Assembly (NCBI GenBank): GCA_947085425.1
Contig: CAMTWK010000002.1
Coordinates: 62,001 to 126,000 of the forward strand
Origin: UKL13-2 sp947085425
GTDB taxonomy: Bacteria; Pseudomonadota; Gammaproteobacteria; Burkholderiales; Usitatibacteraceae
Reading direction: 5' to 3'
DNA length: 64,000 bases
In this document: positions 36,196 through 44,325 of the stretch, piece after piece
Position numbering within the stretch: position 1 is the first letter of the stretch
Layout of the letters: each line of letters starts with the position of its first letter
The notes under the pieces: model-generated
What the model saw: the letters and a program-made list of their open reading frames with translations, nothing else
Database searches by the model: none
Told to the model about the DNA's origin: nothing
Position numbers and translations under genes: made by a program

Positions 36196-36326
36196 TATTT
36201 TTTCGCCGCCTTCTCAATACTTTCGCCGCCCTTTTTAATATCCTTGCCGACGCCCTCCATGGTGTTACATCCGGCAATGGCAAAAGCAAACATCGCCACA
36301 GAAATCAGAGTCATCATTTTTTTCAT
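36195..36326 (-). CDS. Entericidin-like small lipoprotein between leuC and leuD
   Basis: A 43-residue lipoprotein that is too short for most gene finders. It has the basic start MKKMMT, a hydrophobic core and a lipobox AIAGC with Cys20, then the entericidin pattern NTMEGVGKDIKKGGESIEKA ending in AKK. Entericidin A/B proteins are small membrane lipoproteins of toxin-antidote type; a single gene of this type between leuC and leuD is common in Betaproteobacteria. GGAGATGGAA lies just before the ATG. The stop overlaps the leuD GTG by one base. Confidence 0.9.
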   Translation of the reverse strand: MKKMMTLISVAMFAFAIAGCNTMEGVGKDIKKGGESIEKAAKK

Positions 36327-36335
36327 TTCCATCTC

Positions 36336-37781
36336 CTAAAGAATTTCACGCACGTCTGCAAACCGACCGGCAATCGCGGCGGCGGCGGCCATCTCCGGAC
36401 TGACCAAATGGGTACGACCACCCGCGCCCTGCCGACCTTCAAAATTTCGGTTCGAAGTGGATGCACATCGCTCACCCGGCGACAACCGGTCATCATTCAT
36501 GCCCAGACACATCGAACAACCCGGCTCACGCCATTCAAAACCAGCGGCGATAAAAATCCGATCCAGCCCTTCCGCTTCGGCCTGGCGTTTGACCAGCCCG
36601 GAGCCTGGCACCACCATAGCCAATGTGACGTTATTTGCAATACGCCGACCTCGAACCACCCCGGCGGCAACGCGCAAATCTTCGATGCGTGAATTGGTGC
36701 AACTGCCGATAAACACCTTGTCGATTTTAATTTGGTTAATCGGCGTACCCGGGTTCAAACCCATGTAGACCAGAGCGCGCTCCATGGCTTCACGTTTGAC
36801 CTGATCCGTTTCATTTTTTGGATCCGGCACCAGACCGCCGATGGTGGTCACCATTTCCGGCGAAGTACCCCAGGTCACCTGAGGCTCGATACGCGACCCG
36901 TCCAGCACAACCTCGTGATCAAAATGCGCACCATCATCACTGCGCAAAGTTTGCCAGTACGCAACCGCACGCTCAAACTCCACGCCTTTCGGCGAAAAGG
37001 GGCGCCCTTTTAAATAACCAATTGTTTTGTCATCGACCGCAATCATGCCAGAGCGTGCGCCCGCTTCGATCGCCATATTGCAAACCGTCATGCGTCCTTC
37101 CATCGACAAGGCGCGAATCGCGCTTCCGGCAAATTCAATGGCGTATCCGGTGCCACCGGCAGTGCCAATTTTGCCAATCACCGCCAACACCAAGTCCTTG
37201 GCTGTCACTCCCCGACCAGCTTGGCCGTCAATTTTGACCCGCATCGATTTCAATTTTTTGGCGTTTAAACACTGGGTCGCCATGACATGTTCAACTTCCG
37301 AGGTGCCGATGCCAAAAGCCAACGCGGCAAAAGCACCGTGGGTCGAGGTATGCGAGTCGCCACACACGACCGTCATCCCCGGCAGGGTTGCCCCCTGCTC
37401 CGGCCCGACCACATGAACAATACCCTGGCGGGTGTCGTTCATGCCGTAATAATCGGCCACGCCAAATTTTTCAATATTTTTATCGAGCGTTTCGACCTGC
37501 AAACGTGAGATCGGGTCGGCAATCCCCTCCTGTCGGGAAGTGGTGGGCACGTTGTGATCTGCCGTGGCGATGATCGATTTTATGCGCCATGGCCGGCGAC
37601 CGTTGATCACCAGCCCGTCAAAGGCCTGCGGACTGGTGACTTCGTGCACCAAGTGCCGGTCGATATAGACGAGAGTGGTGCCATCGGCCTCAACAAACAC
37701 GGCGTGGGCATCCCACAATTTATCGTATAAGGATTGCGGCGGACGAATGGCAGATAGAGCGAGCGGCGAAGGAGAATTCAT
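36336..37781 (-). CDS. leuC: 3-isopropylmalate dehydratase large subunit
   Basis: A 481-residue aconitase-family subunit carrying a 4Fe-4S cluster. The cluster Cys residues are visible in IGSCTNSR (near residue 361) and in CSMCLGMND (near 420). The N-terminal phrase LYDKLWDAH is typical, but it is preceded by about 17 extra residues from ATG 37781. A TATAAT box lies only 7 bp before this ATG, so the mRNA may be leaderless. It heads the leucine-to-methionine gene run. Confidence 0.97.
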   Translation of the reverse strand: MNSPSPLALSAIRPPQSLYDKLWDAHAVFVEADGTTLVYIDRHLVHEVTSPQAFDGLVINGRRPWRIKSIIATADHNVPTTSRQEGIADPISRLQVETLDKNIEKFGVADYYGMNDTRQGIVHVVGPEQGATLPGMTVVCGDSHTSTHGAFAALAFGIGTSEVEHVMATQCLNAKKLKSMRVKIDGQAGRGVTAKDLVLAVIGKIGTAGGTGYAIEFAGSAIRALSMEGRMTVCNMAIEAGARSGMIAVDDKTIGYLKGRPFSPKGVEFERAVAYWQTLRSDDGAHFDHEVVLDGSRIEPQVTWGTSPEMVTTIGGLVPDPKNETDQVKREAMERALVYMGLNPGTPINQIKIDKVFIGSCTNSRIEDLRVAAGVVRGRRIANNVTLAMVVPGSGLVKRQAEAEGLDRIFIAAGFEWREPGCSMCLGMNDDRLSPGERCASTSNRNFEGRQGAGGRTHLVSPEMAAAAAIAGRFADVREIL

Positions 37782-37787
37782 CGCTCA

Positions 37788-37793
37788 ATTATA
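37788..37793 (-). promoter_or_regulatory. TATAAT -10 box directly before leuC
   Basis: On the minus strand a perfect TATAAT lies so that its 3' end is 6 bases before the leuC ATG. A normal -10 to start-site distance would put the transcription start at or next to the ATG. No clear -35 was seen at the usual spacing, so the assignment is tentative. Confidence 0.5.
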
Positions 37794-37995
37794 GCGAACT
37801 ATCGTAAATTCCCTTCGCCTGACTCGGGGAAAAGCCGCGCATCCACACCTGACACATTATCGTTAACGTACACGCCGCATTCCGGACCTTTTGGTGGATT
37901 CGCGTACGACTTGTTGCATTTTGGTTGATTAGTAAGGGGCGGGGTGGGGCAATAGCGGTGCCCTTTCGAGGGTCGAGCTTAATAGGAGAATCGAA

Positions 37996-38093
37996 AAGTC
38001 CCTACACACCCGGGAACAACGTTACCAAATCGAATGTGATCTGCGCTCAGGATTTGGAAATATTCAGATTGCGCAGCGACTATCTTGTAGCCT
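37996..38093 (+). pseudogene. IS30-family transposase N-terminal remnant
   Basis: In this frame the translation contains REQRYQIECDLRSGFGNIQ and then IAQRL, which matches the N-terminal helix-turn-helix of IS30-family transposases (typically 'LTREERYQIE...L..G.S...IA..L'). The frame is cut at about 38094 where a 140-bp inverted-repeat element begins, and the frame meets TGA at 38104. No start codon, DDE core or IS ends were found, so it is a short decayed remnant. Confidence 0.6.
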
Positions 38094-38095
38094 AA

Positions 38096-38235
38096 CAGTT
38101 TGTTGAAATTCGTCGCGAGCGAAGGTCAGGCAAGGCGGAAAGCGGCGAAAAACCGGAATGTATGCGGTATACATGAGGATTTTGAGCCGCTTGCCAACGC
38201 CGCATCACCGAGCGCAGCAGAATTTCAACAAACTG
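38096..38235. mobile_element. 140-bp MITE-like element with 15-bp terminal inverted repeats
   Basis: The element starts with CAGTTTGTTGAAATT (38096-38110) and ends with the exact complement AATTTCAACAAACTG (38221-38235). It has no coding capacity. The centre holds further inverted symmetry (GTATGCGGTATAC). It interrupts the IS30-like frame. It belongs to the 908-bp interval 37782-38689 that holds no intact gene. Confidence 0.85.
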
Positions 38236-38353
38236 CCAGTTTACTGCGGTGCAACAAATAATACGCCCATTCACGTAAATCAACCTTGAGATCAGTACCG
38301 AATCAACCGGCTATATCAACTTATTGACTTGCATCAATTGTCGAGCGATCAAG

Positions 38354-38605
38354 CCTGCATATTTCACGGATCGGCTCCAGTCCGCTTGGAAACTGGTGCG
38401 TGAAGTTTTATTGCATTTTGTCATCCAATTTGATTTTTATTGAACACGGGACTTTTGCGCTCGATAACATGCAGCTGAACATGCGCTGTTCCATTCTCTC
38501 CCAGTGCTCATTCGCCAAACACGGCTCGCAATGCCGTGGTTGGTCGAACAAAAAATCACACGCCCATCGACCTACTCTCGAACGCAACCCCGTGAAATAT
38601 GCAGG
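38354..38605 (+). repeat. 250-bp inverted-repeat element, copy C
   Basis: Ends are CCTGCATATTTCACGG and CCGTGAAATATGCAGG, extended outward by AAG and CTT. It is the only copy that is not next to the stop codon of a recognisable gene; it lies beside the IS30 remnant and the MITE-like element, 84 bp before the iminopeptidase start. One inserted base relative to copies B and D breaks the reading frame seen in the others, which argues that the element does not code for protein. Confidence 0.88.
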
Positions 38606-38689
38606 CTTCGCGCAACCATCCGCCGATAAATGCGTCAATCTCTGCTAATCTGCAACTTGACCCTCCAACCCGTTCATCAGGCGACACCT

Positions 38690-39670
38690 ATGCACACACC
38701 GGCCGGTCAAATACTGCGTACGGACTTTTACCCTCCGATCGAGCCGTATTCGACCGGCACCCTGGCTCTTGATGAAACCCACACCATGTACTTCGAGCAA
38801 TCTGGCAACCCGAAGGGTGTGCCGGTGTTGTTTTTGCATGGTGGCCCGGGCTCGGGAGCATCGCCCTCACATCGACAATTTTTTGATCCGCAGTTTTATC
38901 GCATTGTCATATTTGACCAACGCGGCGCGGGTCGCTCAACACCGTTGGGTGAATTAAAAAACAACACCACCCCGTTGCTGATTGCGGACATCGAACAATT
39001 GCGCGAACAACTTGGCATCAACCGCTGGATCGTATTTGGCGGCTCATGGGGATCAACCCTGGCGTTGGTCTATGCCGAATTTCATGCCGCCAGAGTCATG
39101 GCACTTGTCTTGCGCGGCATTTTTTTGTGTCGCCAGTTTGAAATCGACTGGTTTTTGTACGGGCTCAAACATATTTTTCCGGAGGCGTGGCACAAACTGG
39201 CCGATCATTTACCCGCGCTGGAACGCAACAATATTTTGCGGGCCTACTACGCGCGCATTACCGATCCAGACCCTGCCATTCATCATCCCGCCGCTCGCCA
39301 GTGGAGTATTTACGAGGGATCCTGCTCAACCTTGTTACCCAATGACGCCGTTATTGCCAACTTTGGCACCGACCGGGTTTCCCTCGGATTGGCGCGGATG
39401 GAATCGCACTATTTCATGCACAACATTTTTTTGCCGGTCAATTTTTTGCTCGACAATATTGGCAAAATTCGCCATATCCCAACGACCATCATTCAGGGAC
39501 GCTACGACATGGTTTGTCCGATCGTTTCTGCGGATGATTTGGTGCGCACCTTTCCAGAAGCGGACTATCACATTGTGAATGATGCCGGGCACTCGGCATT
39601 TGAGCCGGGGATTCGCGCAAAATTGATCGCCACCATGGAAAAATTAAAAACAAATTTCACCCACGCTTAA
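38690..39670 (+). CDS. pip: Proline iminopeptidase
   Basis: A 326-residue alpha/beta-hydrolase that removes N-terminal proline from peptides. The oxyanion loop is FLHGGPGSGAS, the nucleophile Ser lies in GGSWGSTLAL, and the later Asp (GRYDMVCP) and His (NDAGHSAFEP) complete the triad. The start ATG at 38690 gives the usual MHTPAGQILRTDFYPPIEPY N-terminus; the open frame back to 38630 runs towards repeat copy C and is not real. Cytoplasmic. Confidence 0.95.
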   Translation: MHTPAGQILRTDFYPPIEPYSTGTLALDETHTMYFEQSGNPKGVPVLFLHGGPGSGASPSHRQFFDPQFYRIVIFDQRGAGRSTPLGELKNNTTPLLIADIEQLREQLGINRWIVFGGSWGSTLALVYAEFHAARVMALVLRGIFLCRQFEIDWFLYGLKHIFPEAWHKLADHLPALERNNILRAYYARITDPDPAIHHPAARQWSIYEGSCSTLLPNDAVIANFGTDRVSLGLARMESHYFMHNIFLPVNFLLDNIGKIRHIPTTIIQGRYDMVCPIVSADDLVRTFPEADYHIVNDAGHSAFEPGIRAKLIATMEKLKTNFTHA

Positions 39671-39706
39671 CAGCGGTTACGGCGTCCGTCTTCGACTTCA
39701 CATCCC

Positions 39707-40171
39707 ATGCCAAAATTTTTTAAAGCCGTCCGACTCGACGATTCCGACGACGAGCTGTACCAGGCAAGTGGCGCCTGTGACGATAACGAGTGGGTGAGTA
39801 CCGGCGGGTTCGCCGTGTGTGACCTTGCCACAGGCTACCGCTGCGAGCCACGTTGTTATTGTGATGCGTCGTTTCTTTCCATCACCCGCCGCAACCGGGT
39901 CACGCTGGCAGAGGTGGTCGATGTCAGCGAAGCTGATTTGGAAATTTTCAAAGACCAACTCGCCCAGCATTTGCTGTTTGACTGGAAGGCGCCGGATTTT
40001 GAAACCGCCCGTACCATTGCGAAAGAGGAGATTGAATACACCGCCGAAACCGCGTCCGGCTTTGCAACGGAGGTGTGGGTCACGGTCAAACGATCACCGG
40101 GGGCGGACGGCGCGATCGAGGAAAGATACGACCTATACCAACGGCTGTTGGTCGGTGCCCACAAGTTGTAA
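39707..40171 (+). CDS. Conserved hypothetical protein, DUF6505-like
   Basis: A 154-residue soluble protein with no signal peptide or membrane helix. The layout (KAVRLDDSDDELY at the start, EWVSTGGFAV, then VTLAEVVDVSEADLEIFKDQLAQHL and ARTIAKEEIEY) resembles the DUF6505 family known mainly from Alphaproteobacteria. The match is by eye and tentative. No catalytic residues are evident. It follows pip by 36 bp on the same strand. Confidence 0.6.
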   Translation: MPKFFKAVRLDDSDDELYQASGACDDNEWVSTGGFAVCDLATGYRCEPRCYCDASFLSITRRNRVTLAEVVDVSEADLEIFKDQLAQHLLFDWKAPDFETARTIAKEEIEYTAETASGFATEVWVTVKRSPGADGAIEERYDLYQRLLVGAHKL

Positions 40172-40263
40172 TACCCAGTAACCAAGCCTTTTTCAACCGG
40201 CCACCGACCGTCGCCGGTTGATTGTTGCCCACACGGTTACCGCTGCCATTCAGCCACTAAGTT

Positions 40264-40950
40264 TCAAGCCGAATCTGGCGCCATCAACACCGGTTCCATG
40301 TCCCCCCAAGATTCGGCGTGCCCAATCATGCGCGAAAAGGTGATCAACATACCCGCCGTCGCCCCCCAGATATAACGATGCCCGAATGGAATCGCGTAGT
40401 AGCGGCGCATACGCCCCTTATACATGGCCGTCTCCTGGCGGTGGTTTCTTGGATTAAGCAAAAACGTCGCCGGCACTTCAAAAACTTCCGCCACCTCGCG
40501 CACATCGGGTGCATAGTGCAACGGTTCATTGGCCCACGCCAATATCGGTGAAATACGATAACCGGTGCCGGTGGTGTAATGTGGCAGAGTGCCAACAATT
40601 TCAATTTGTCCGGTATGGATACCGGTCTCCTCGACGGTTTCCCGCAACGCCGTCGCAACGGCGTCACGATCATTTGGTTCCACCCGGCCGCCGGGAAAAC
40701 TGATTTGACCGGCGTGTTCCGTTAAGTGCATCGTGCGCTGGGTAAAAACAATGCTCGGAGACGCGTGATTGACCACCAACACCAAAACTGCCGCTTCTCT
40801 TAACGGCTGATCGGGCGGCACAAATGACAGCGTTTCACCGTCATCGGCAAATTGTCCACGCCCGCTGGCCACTACCGCGTCGCCGGCACCCAGCCACTGC
40901 CGCAGCCGGTCTGGACTGAATGGATTGGCAAGGGTCTCGTTATACTTCAT
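40264..40950 (-). CDS. NUDIX hydrolase, CoA pyrophosphatase type
   Basis: A 228-residue NUDIX protein. The NUDIX box runs from SFPGGRVEPNDRDAVATALR into ETVEETGI, with the G, E, RE and EE positions in place, and the preceding HLTEHAGQ stretch is the UPF0035 signature that marks CoA pyrophosphatases (NudL/YeaB type). It would cleave CoA or its derivatives to 4'-phosphopantetheine and 3',5'-ADP. It is divergent from the maleylacetoacetate isomerase gene. Confidence 0.9.
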   Translation of the reverse strand: MKYNETLANPFSPDRLRQWLGAGDAVVASGRGQFADDGETLSFVPPDQPLREAAVLVLVVNHASPSIVFTQRTMHLTEHAGQISFPGGRVEPNDRDAVATALRETVEETGIHTGQIEIVGTLPHYTTGTGYRISPILAWANEPLHYAPDVREVAEVFEVPATFLLNPRNHRQETAMYKGRMRRYYAIPFGHRYIWGATAGMLITFSRMIGHAESWGDMEPVLMAPDSA

Positions 40951-41010
40951 GCTGATTTACCGACGATGGTTCGTTTTTCGATTATAAAGAGTGATTGATA
41001 TCCGGAGCTT

Positions 41011-41658
41011 GTGACCGCCATGATTGTTTATGACTATTTCCGATCATCCGCATCTTTTCGTCTGCGTATCGCCCTCAATTTAAAAGGGCTGACGCCAGAA
41101 CTGCGAAACGTCCACCTTGGCAAAGGAGAGCAAAAATCGACCGAATACAAAGCAGTCAATCCGCAAGGCCTGGTGCCTTACCTGATTGATGGCGATTTTC
41201 GACTATCACAATCGTTGGCGATTATCGAATATCTCGATGACAAGTACCCGCAGCCGCCACTGCTGCCGGCCAATATAGAGGACCGCGCCGTGGTCAGGCA
41301 AATCGCGCAAATGATCGCGTGTGATATTCATCCACTTAACAACGCGCGCGTTCTCACTTATTTATCAGACGAATTAAAAGTGAGTGACGCAGTCAAAACG
41401 ACCTGGTACTGCGGCTGGATTCATGATGGTTTTACGGCTATCGAGGCACAGCTGCAAGCGCGGCCCGTGCAATCAAAATTTTGTGTCGGTGACACCCCCA
41501 CCATGGCCGATATCTGTTTGATCCCCCAAGTCACCAATGCCAACCGCTTTTCGTGCTCGCTCGATCAATTTCCGATCATCATGAGTATTTATCATCACGC
41601 CATGCAAATGTCGGCGTTTGCGCAGGCGCACCCCTCTAATCATGCCACTGCACCGTAA
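41011..41658 (+). CDS. maiA: Maleylacetoacetate isomerase (zeta-class GST)
   Basis: A 215-residue glutathione-dependent isomerase of tyrosine/homogentisate breakdown. The zeta motif SSASFRLRIALNLKGL is at residues 12-27, and NPQGLVPYLIDG and QSLAIIEYLDDKYP are family segments for glutathione binding. No other homogentisate genes are in the window, so an isomerase for another substrate (for example maleylpyruvate) is possible. It reads towards the SGNH esterase gene. Confidence 0.9.
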   Translation: MTAMIVYDYFRSSASFRLRIALNLKGLTPELRNVHLGKGEQKSTEYKAVNPQGLVPYLIDGDFRLSQSLAIIEYLDDKYPQPPLLPANIEDRAVVRQIAQMIACDIHPLNNARVLTYLSDELKVSDAVKTTWYCGWIHDGFTAIEAQLQARPVQSKFCVGDTPTMADICLIPQVTNANRFSCSLDQFPIIMSIYHHAMQMSAFAQAHPSNHATAP

Positions 41659-41697
41659 AAGACTGCTGACCCGCTGGTTTTTTGATCGGTTCGGGCG

Positions 41698-42321
41698 ATG
41701 ACCACTGTTCAGGTGCGACGCGTTCTGGCGCCACTTTTTTGCTGCACCGCCCTCCTCATCGCGGGCTGCACCAAGACACCACCACTCCAGTACCTCAACA
41801 ATGAGGCGACCATCCTGGCGTTTGGAGACTCGCTCACATTTGGTACCGGCGCAACCGTCGAAACTTCCTACCCGACACAGTTGGCGCAAAAAATCGGCCG
41901 CAAAGTGGTACGTGACGGTGTGCCCGGTGAAATTACCGCCGATGGCCTGAAGCGACTCGTTTTCTCGCTTGATGAGTTTCAGCCGGCACTATTGATTTTG
42001 TGCCATGGTGGCAATGATTTTTTGCAAAAACGACCCGAACGGGAAGCGGCTGAAAACCTGCGCGCAATGGTCAGGGTGGCGCAACAACGCGGCATTGGCG
42101 TGGTATTGATTGCCACGCCCAAACCGGGCTTGTTGCCATCGGCACCCGCGTTCTACGCCGACATCGCCAAAGAATTTGGAATACCCATCGACACGGATAT
42201 ATTGCGACAGGTGCTCACTGACAACAGCAAAAAAAGCGATCTGGTCCACCCCAATGCGGCCGGCTACAAAATGATTGCCGAACGCGTGGCGGAATTACTC
42301 AAAAAATCAGGCGCAATTTAA
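41698..42321 (+). CDS. SGNH-family esterase/lysophospholipase (TesA-like) lipoprotein
   Basis: A 207-residue exported protein. An N-terminal signal ends in the lipobox LIAGC (Cys24), so it is probably a lipoprotein. The SGNH blocks are visible: AFGDSLTFGTGA with the nucleophile Ser, GGND (block III), and DLVHPNAAGY with the catalytic Asp and His (block V). The spacing matches TesA thioesterase/arylesterase proteins. It starts 39 bp after maiA. Confidence 0.9.
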   Translation: MTTVQVRRVLAPLFCCTALLIAGCTKTPPLQYLNNEATILAFGDSLTFGTGATVETSYPTQLAQKIGRKVVRDGVPGEITADGLKRLVFSLDEFQPALLILCHGGNDFLQKRPEREAAENLRAMVRVAQQRGIGVVLIATPKPGLLPSAPAFYADIAKEFGIPIDTDILRQVLTDNSKKSDLVHPNAAGYKMIAERVAELLKKSGAI

Positions 42322-42326
42322 CCTGC

Positions 42327-42617
42327 CTAATGTTTCAGTATTGACGGTGGCATCCATGTTTCGATTGTTTTTTCATTGGTGCGCGCGCGCTCATGCTGAT
42401 CGGCTTCGGACTCCCAATGCAACGCCAGGCGGCGACACAATCGGCGAAAATTTTCGTCGAACGTTTTTAACGCGCTGAGCCATTCGAGGTTTTCGGCGAT
42501 TTTTCGCAAATAGATTTGGCAACCCGACTGCATGGTGCAACTCATCATACAAAGTGTTGCCCCCAGCACCGCCTGCGGATCGGCGTCTGCCCCGCGTTCA
42601 ACATCCAAATAGTCCAT
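42327..42617 (-). CDS. Small cysteine-containing hypothetical protein, probably Fur-regulated
   Basis: A 96-residue protein of unknown family. Near residues 23-33 it has the cluster CMMSCTMQSGC, and the rest is charged and helical. GGAG lies 7-8 bases before ATG 42617, which supports this start over the longer frame. A near-perfect Fur-type palindrome lies 48 bp upstream, so iron-dependent repression is likely. The Cys residues may hold metal, but this is inference. It converges with the SGNH esterase with only 5 bp between the stops. Confidence 0.6.
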   Translation of the reverse strand: MDYLDVERGADADPQAVLGATLCMMSCTMQSGCQIYLRKIAENLEWLSALKTFDENFRRLCRRLALHWESEADQHERARTNEKTIETWMPPSILKH

Positions 42618-42664
42618 TTTGATCACTCCGTTCGTCAAAACCATGGGTCAATATCCAAGCGCTT

Positions 42665-42685
42665 AAATGAGAATAGTTCTCATTT
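42665..42685. promoter_or_regulatory. Fur-box-like palindrome
   Basis: Two perfect 9-bp arms, AAATGAGAA and TTCTCATTT, are separated by TAG. This fits the AATGAGAAT-type Fur boxes known in Proteobacteria. It lies 48 bp before the start of the small Cys-containing gene on the minus strand. The other neighbour ends here rather than starts, so the site should act on the small gene only. Confidence 0.75.
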
Positions 42686-42774
42686 GTAAAAACGTCAAGT
42701 GATTTATAAACTCTAGCCTGGATGCTTCATTACAAGCATTTACTGCCGGAATGCCCCTCAATCAAAGGAGTTTG

Positions 42775-43245
42775 TTACTTGGCGATCGTTTTGTACGCCG
42801 CCAATGCTTTTGCCAAATCCTGGTATTCCTCGCATTTTTTTCCGCAAAGTTTTTCGAGTTTATCGAGATGAAACTGCGCCTTTTGCGGTTGATTCACCTT
42901 CAAATAAGCCATGCCAATGTATTCATGGGCACCGCGATGATTCGGGCTCAAAGTGAGTGCAATGTTGTAGTGTCTAAATGAATCATCCATTTTTCCGACC
43001 CATCGATAGGCGTAGCCAAGGTAATTGTGGGCATCGGCACTGTCGTTGTTTTTGGCAACGACCTTCTGGAAATGCTCGATCGCCTGCGGCCACTTTTTTG
43101 CCTCAATGGCTTTTTTTCCCGCGACAAAATTTTTGTCCTCGGCATTTTCAGCCGGTGTCGAGTCAAAATCCGCCGCCCATCCCACCGTCGGCATCAAGAA
43201 AAGCTGTGCAACCAAAAACATCCATAACAATAATTTGCGGACCAT
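42775..43245 (-). CDS. Exported TPR-repeat protein
   Basis: A 156-residue protein with a signal peptide (MVRKLLLWMFLVAQLFLMP, cleaved after GWAA) and about three TPR repeats covering residues 35-130 (for example NDSADAHNYLGYAYRWVGK). GGAG is 5 bases before ATG 43245. The partner protein is unknown. It is transcribed divergently from the quinone oxidoreductase gene. Confidence 0.85.
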   Translation of the reverse strand: MVRKLLLWMFLVAQLFLMPTVGWAADFDSTPAENAEDKNFVAGKKAIEAKKWPQAIEHFQKVVAKNNDSADAHNYLGYAYRWVGKMDDSFRHYNIALTLSPNHRGAHEYIGMAYLKVNQPQKAQFHLDKLEKLCGKKCEEYQDLAKALAAYKTIAK

Positions 43246-43350
43246 GATGTTCTCCGTATCATTAGAAACAATTATTTGAATACCGTCGTTGATGTTACGC
43301 TTTCTCCCGCCGCAACATTCACCTCCATCCGACGCCGCCAAAGGATCATC

Positions 43351-44325
43351 ATGAAAGCCGTTTTATGTAAATCGTACGGTCTTCCCGACACACTGGTCTT
43401 GGAAGAAGTTGCCCCCCTTGAAGCCGGCCCCGGTGAAGTGGTCATTGCTGTCAAAGCCTGCGGGGTGAATTTTCCAGATACGTTGATCATTCAGGGAAAA
43501 TACCAATTCAAGCCGACCATGCCATTTTCTCCCGGCGCCGAAATTTCCGGCGTCATCGACGCAATCGGCAGCGGTGTGGACAACTTCGCCGTCGGTGATG
43601 CGGTGATCGCGTTTACCGGCTGGGGTGGCTTTGCCGAGCAGGTCAAATGTTTGGCCGCACAAGCCATGCCCATGCCTGCAGGCATGCCGTTTCCACTCGC
43701 TGCGTCGTTTGTATTGACCTATGGCACCACGTATCACGCGCTCAAAGATCGCGCCCAGCTACAGCCGGGGGAAACCTTATTGGTGTTGGGTGCGGCGGGG
43801 GGTGTGGGTTTGGCGGCGTGTGAAATTGGCAAAGCCATGGGCGCGCGGGTGATCGCGGCCGCTTCGAGTGACGAAAAACTGGCGATCTGCAAACAACACG
43901 GTGCCGATGACACCATTAATTACCGCAGTGGCCCACTGCGTGAACAAATTGACGCCCTTGTGGGCAAACGGGGAATTGACGTGGTCATCGATCCGGTCGG
44001 TGGTGACTATACAGAGCCTGCTGTGCGCGCATTGGCCTGGAAAGGGCGGCATTTGGTGATCGGTTTTGCGGCAGGCGACATTCCAAAAATTCCTGCCAAT
44101 CTGACGTTACTAAAAGGTGCGTCCATCATGGGTGTGTTCTGGGGATCGTTTGTCAAAAACGAACCCGCCAATCACATGATGAACATGCACGAGTTGATGG
44201 CGCTTTTGCAACAAGGCAAATTACAGCCGCTGATATCGGCGACCTACCCACTTGCGCGCGCGGCCGAGGCCTTAAACGATTTGATCAATCGCAAAGCAGT
44301 CGGCAAGATTGTTTTGGTTACTTAG
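43351..44325 (+). CDS. NADPH:quinone oxidoreductase family protein (zeta-crystallin type)
   Basis: A 324-residue zinc-free medium-chain dehydrogenase. The GroES-like N-terminus has VKACGVNFPDTLIIQGKYQ, and the NADPH-binding Rossmann loop is LVLGAAGGVGLAACEIGK (about residues 143-160). The late motif IMGVFWGSF is typical of the YhdH/Qor-like NADPH:quinone oxidoreductase 'family 4' proteins. The true substrate is unknown. The start ATG 43351 fits family length. Confidence 0.9.
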   Translation: MKAVLCKSYGLPDTLVLEEVAPLEAGPGEVVIAVKACGVNFPDTLIIQGKYQFKPTMPFSPGAEISGVIDAIGSGVDNFAVGDAVIAFTGWGGFAEQVKCLAAQAMPMPAGMPFPLAASFVLTYGTTYHALKDRAQLQPGETLLVLGAAGGVGLAACEIGKAMGARVIAAASSDEKLAICKQHGADDTINYRSGPLREQIDALVGKRGIDVVIDPVGGDYTEPAVRALAWKGRHLVIGFAAGDIPKIPANLTLLKGASIMGVFWGSFVKNEPANHMMNMHELMALLQQGKLQPLISATYPLARAAEALNDLINRKAVGKIVLVT

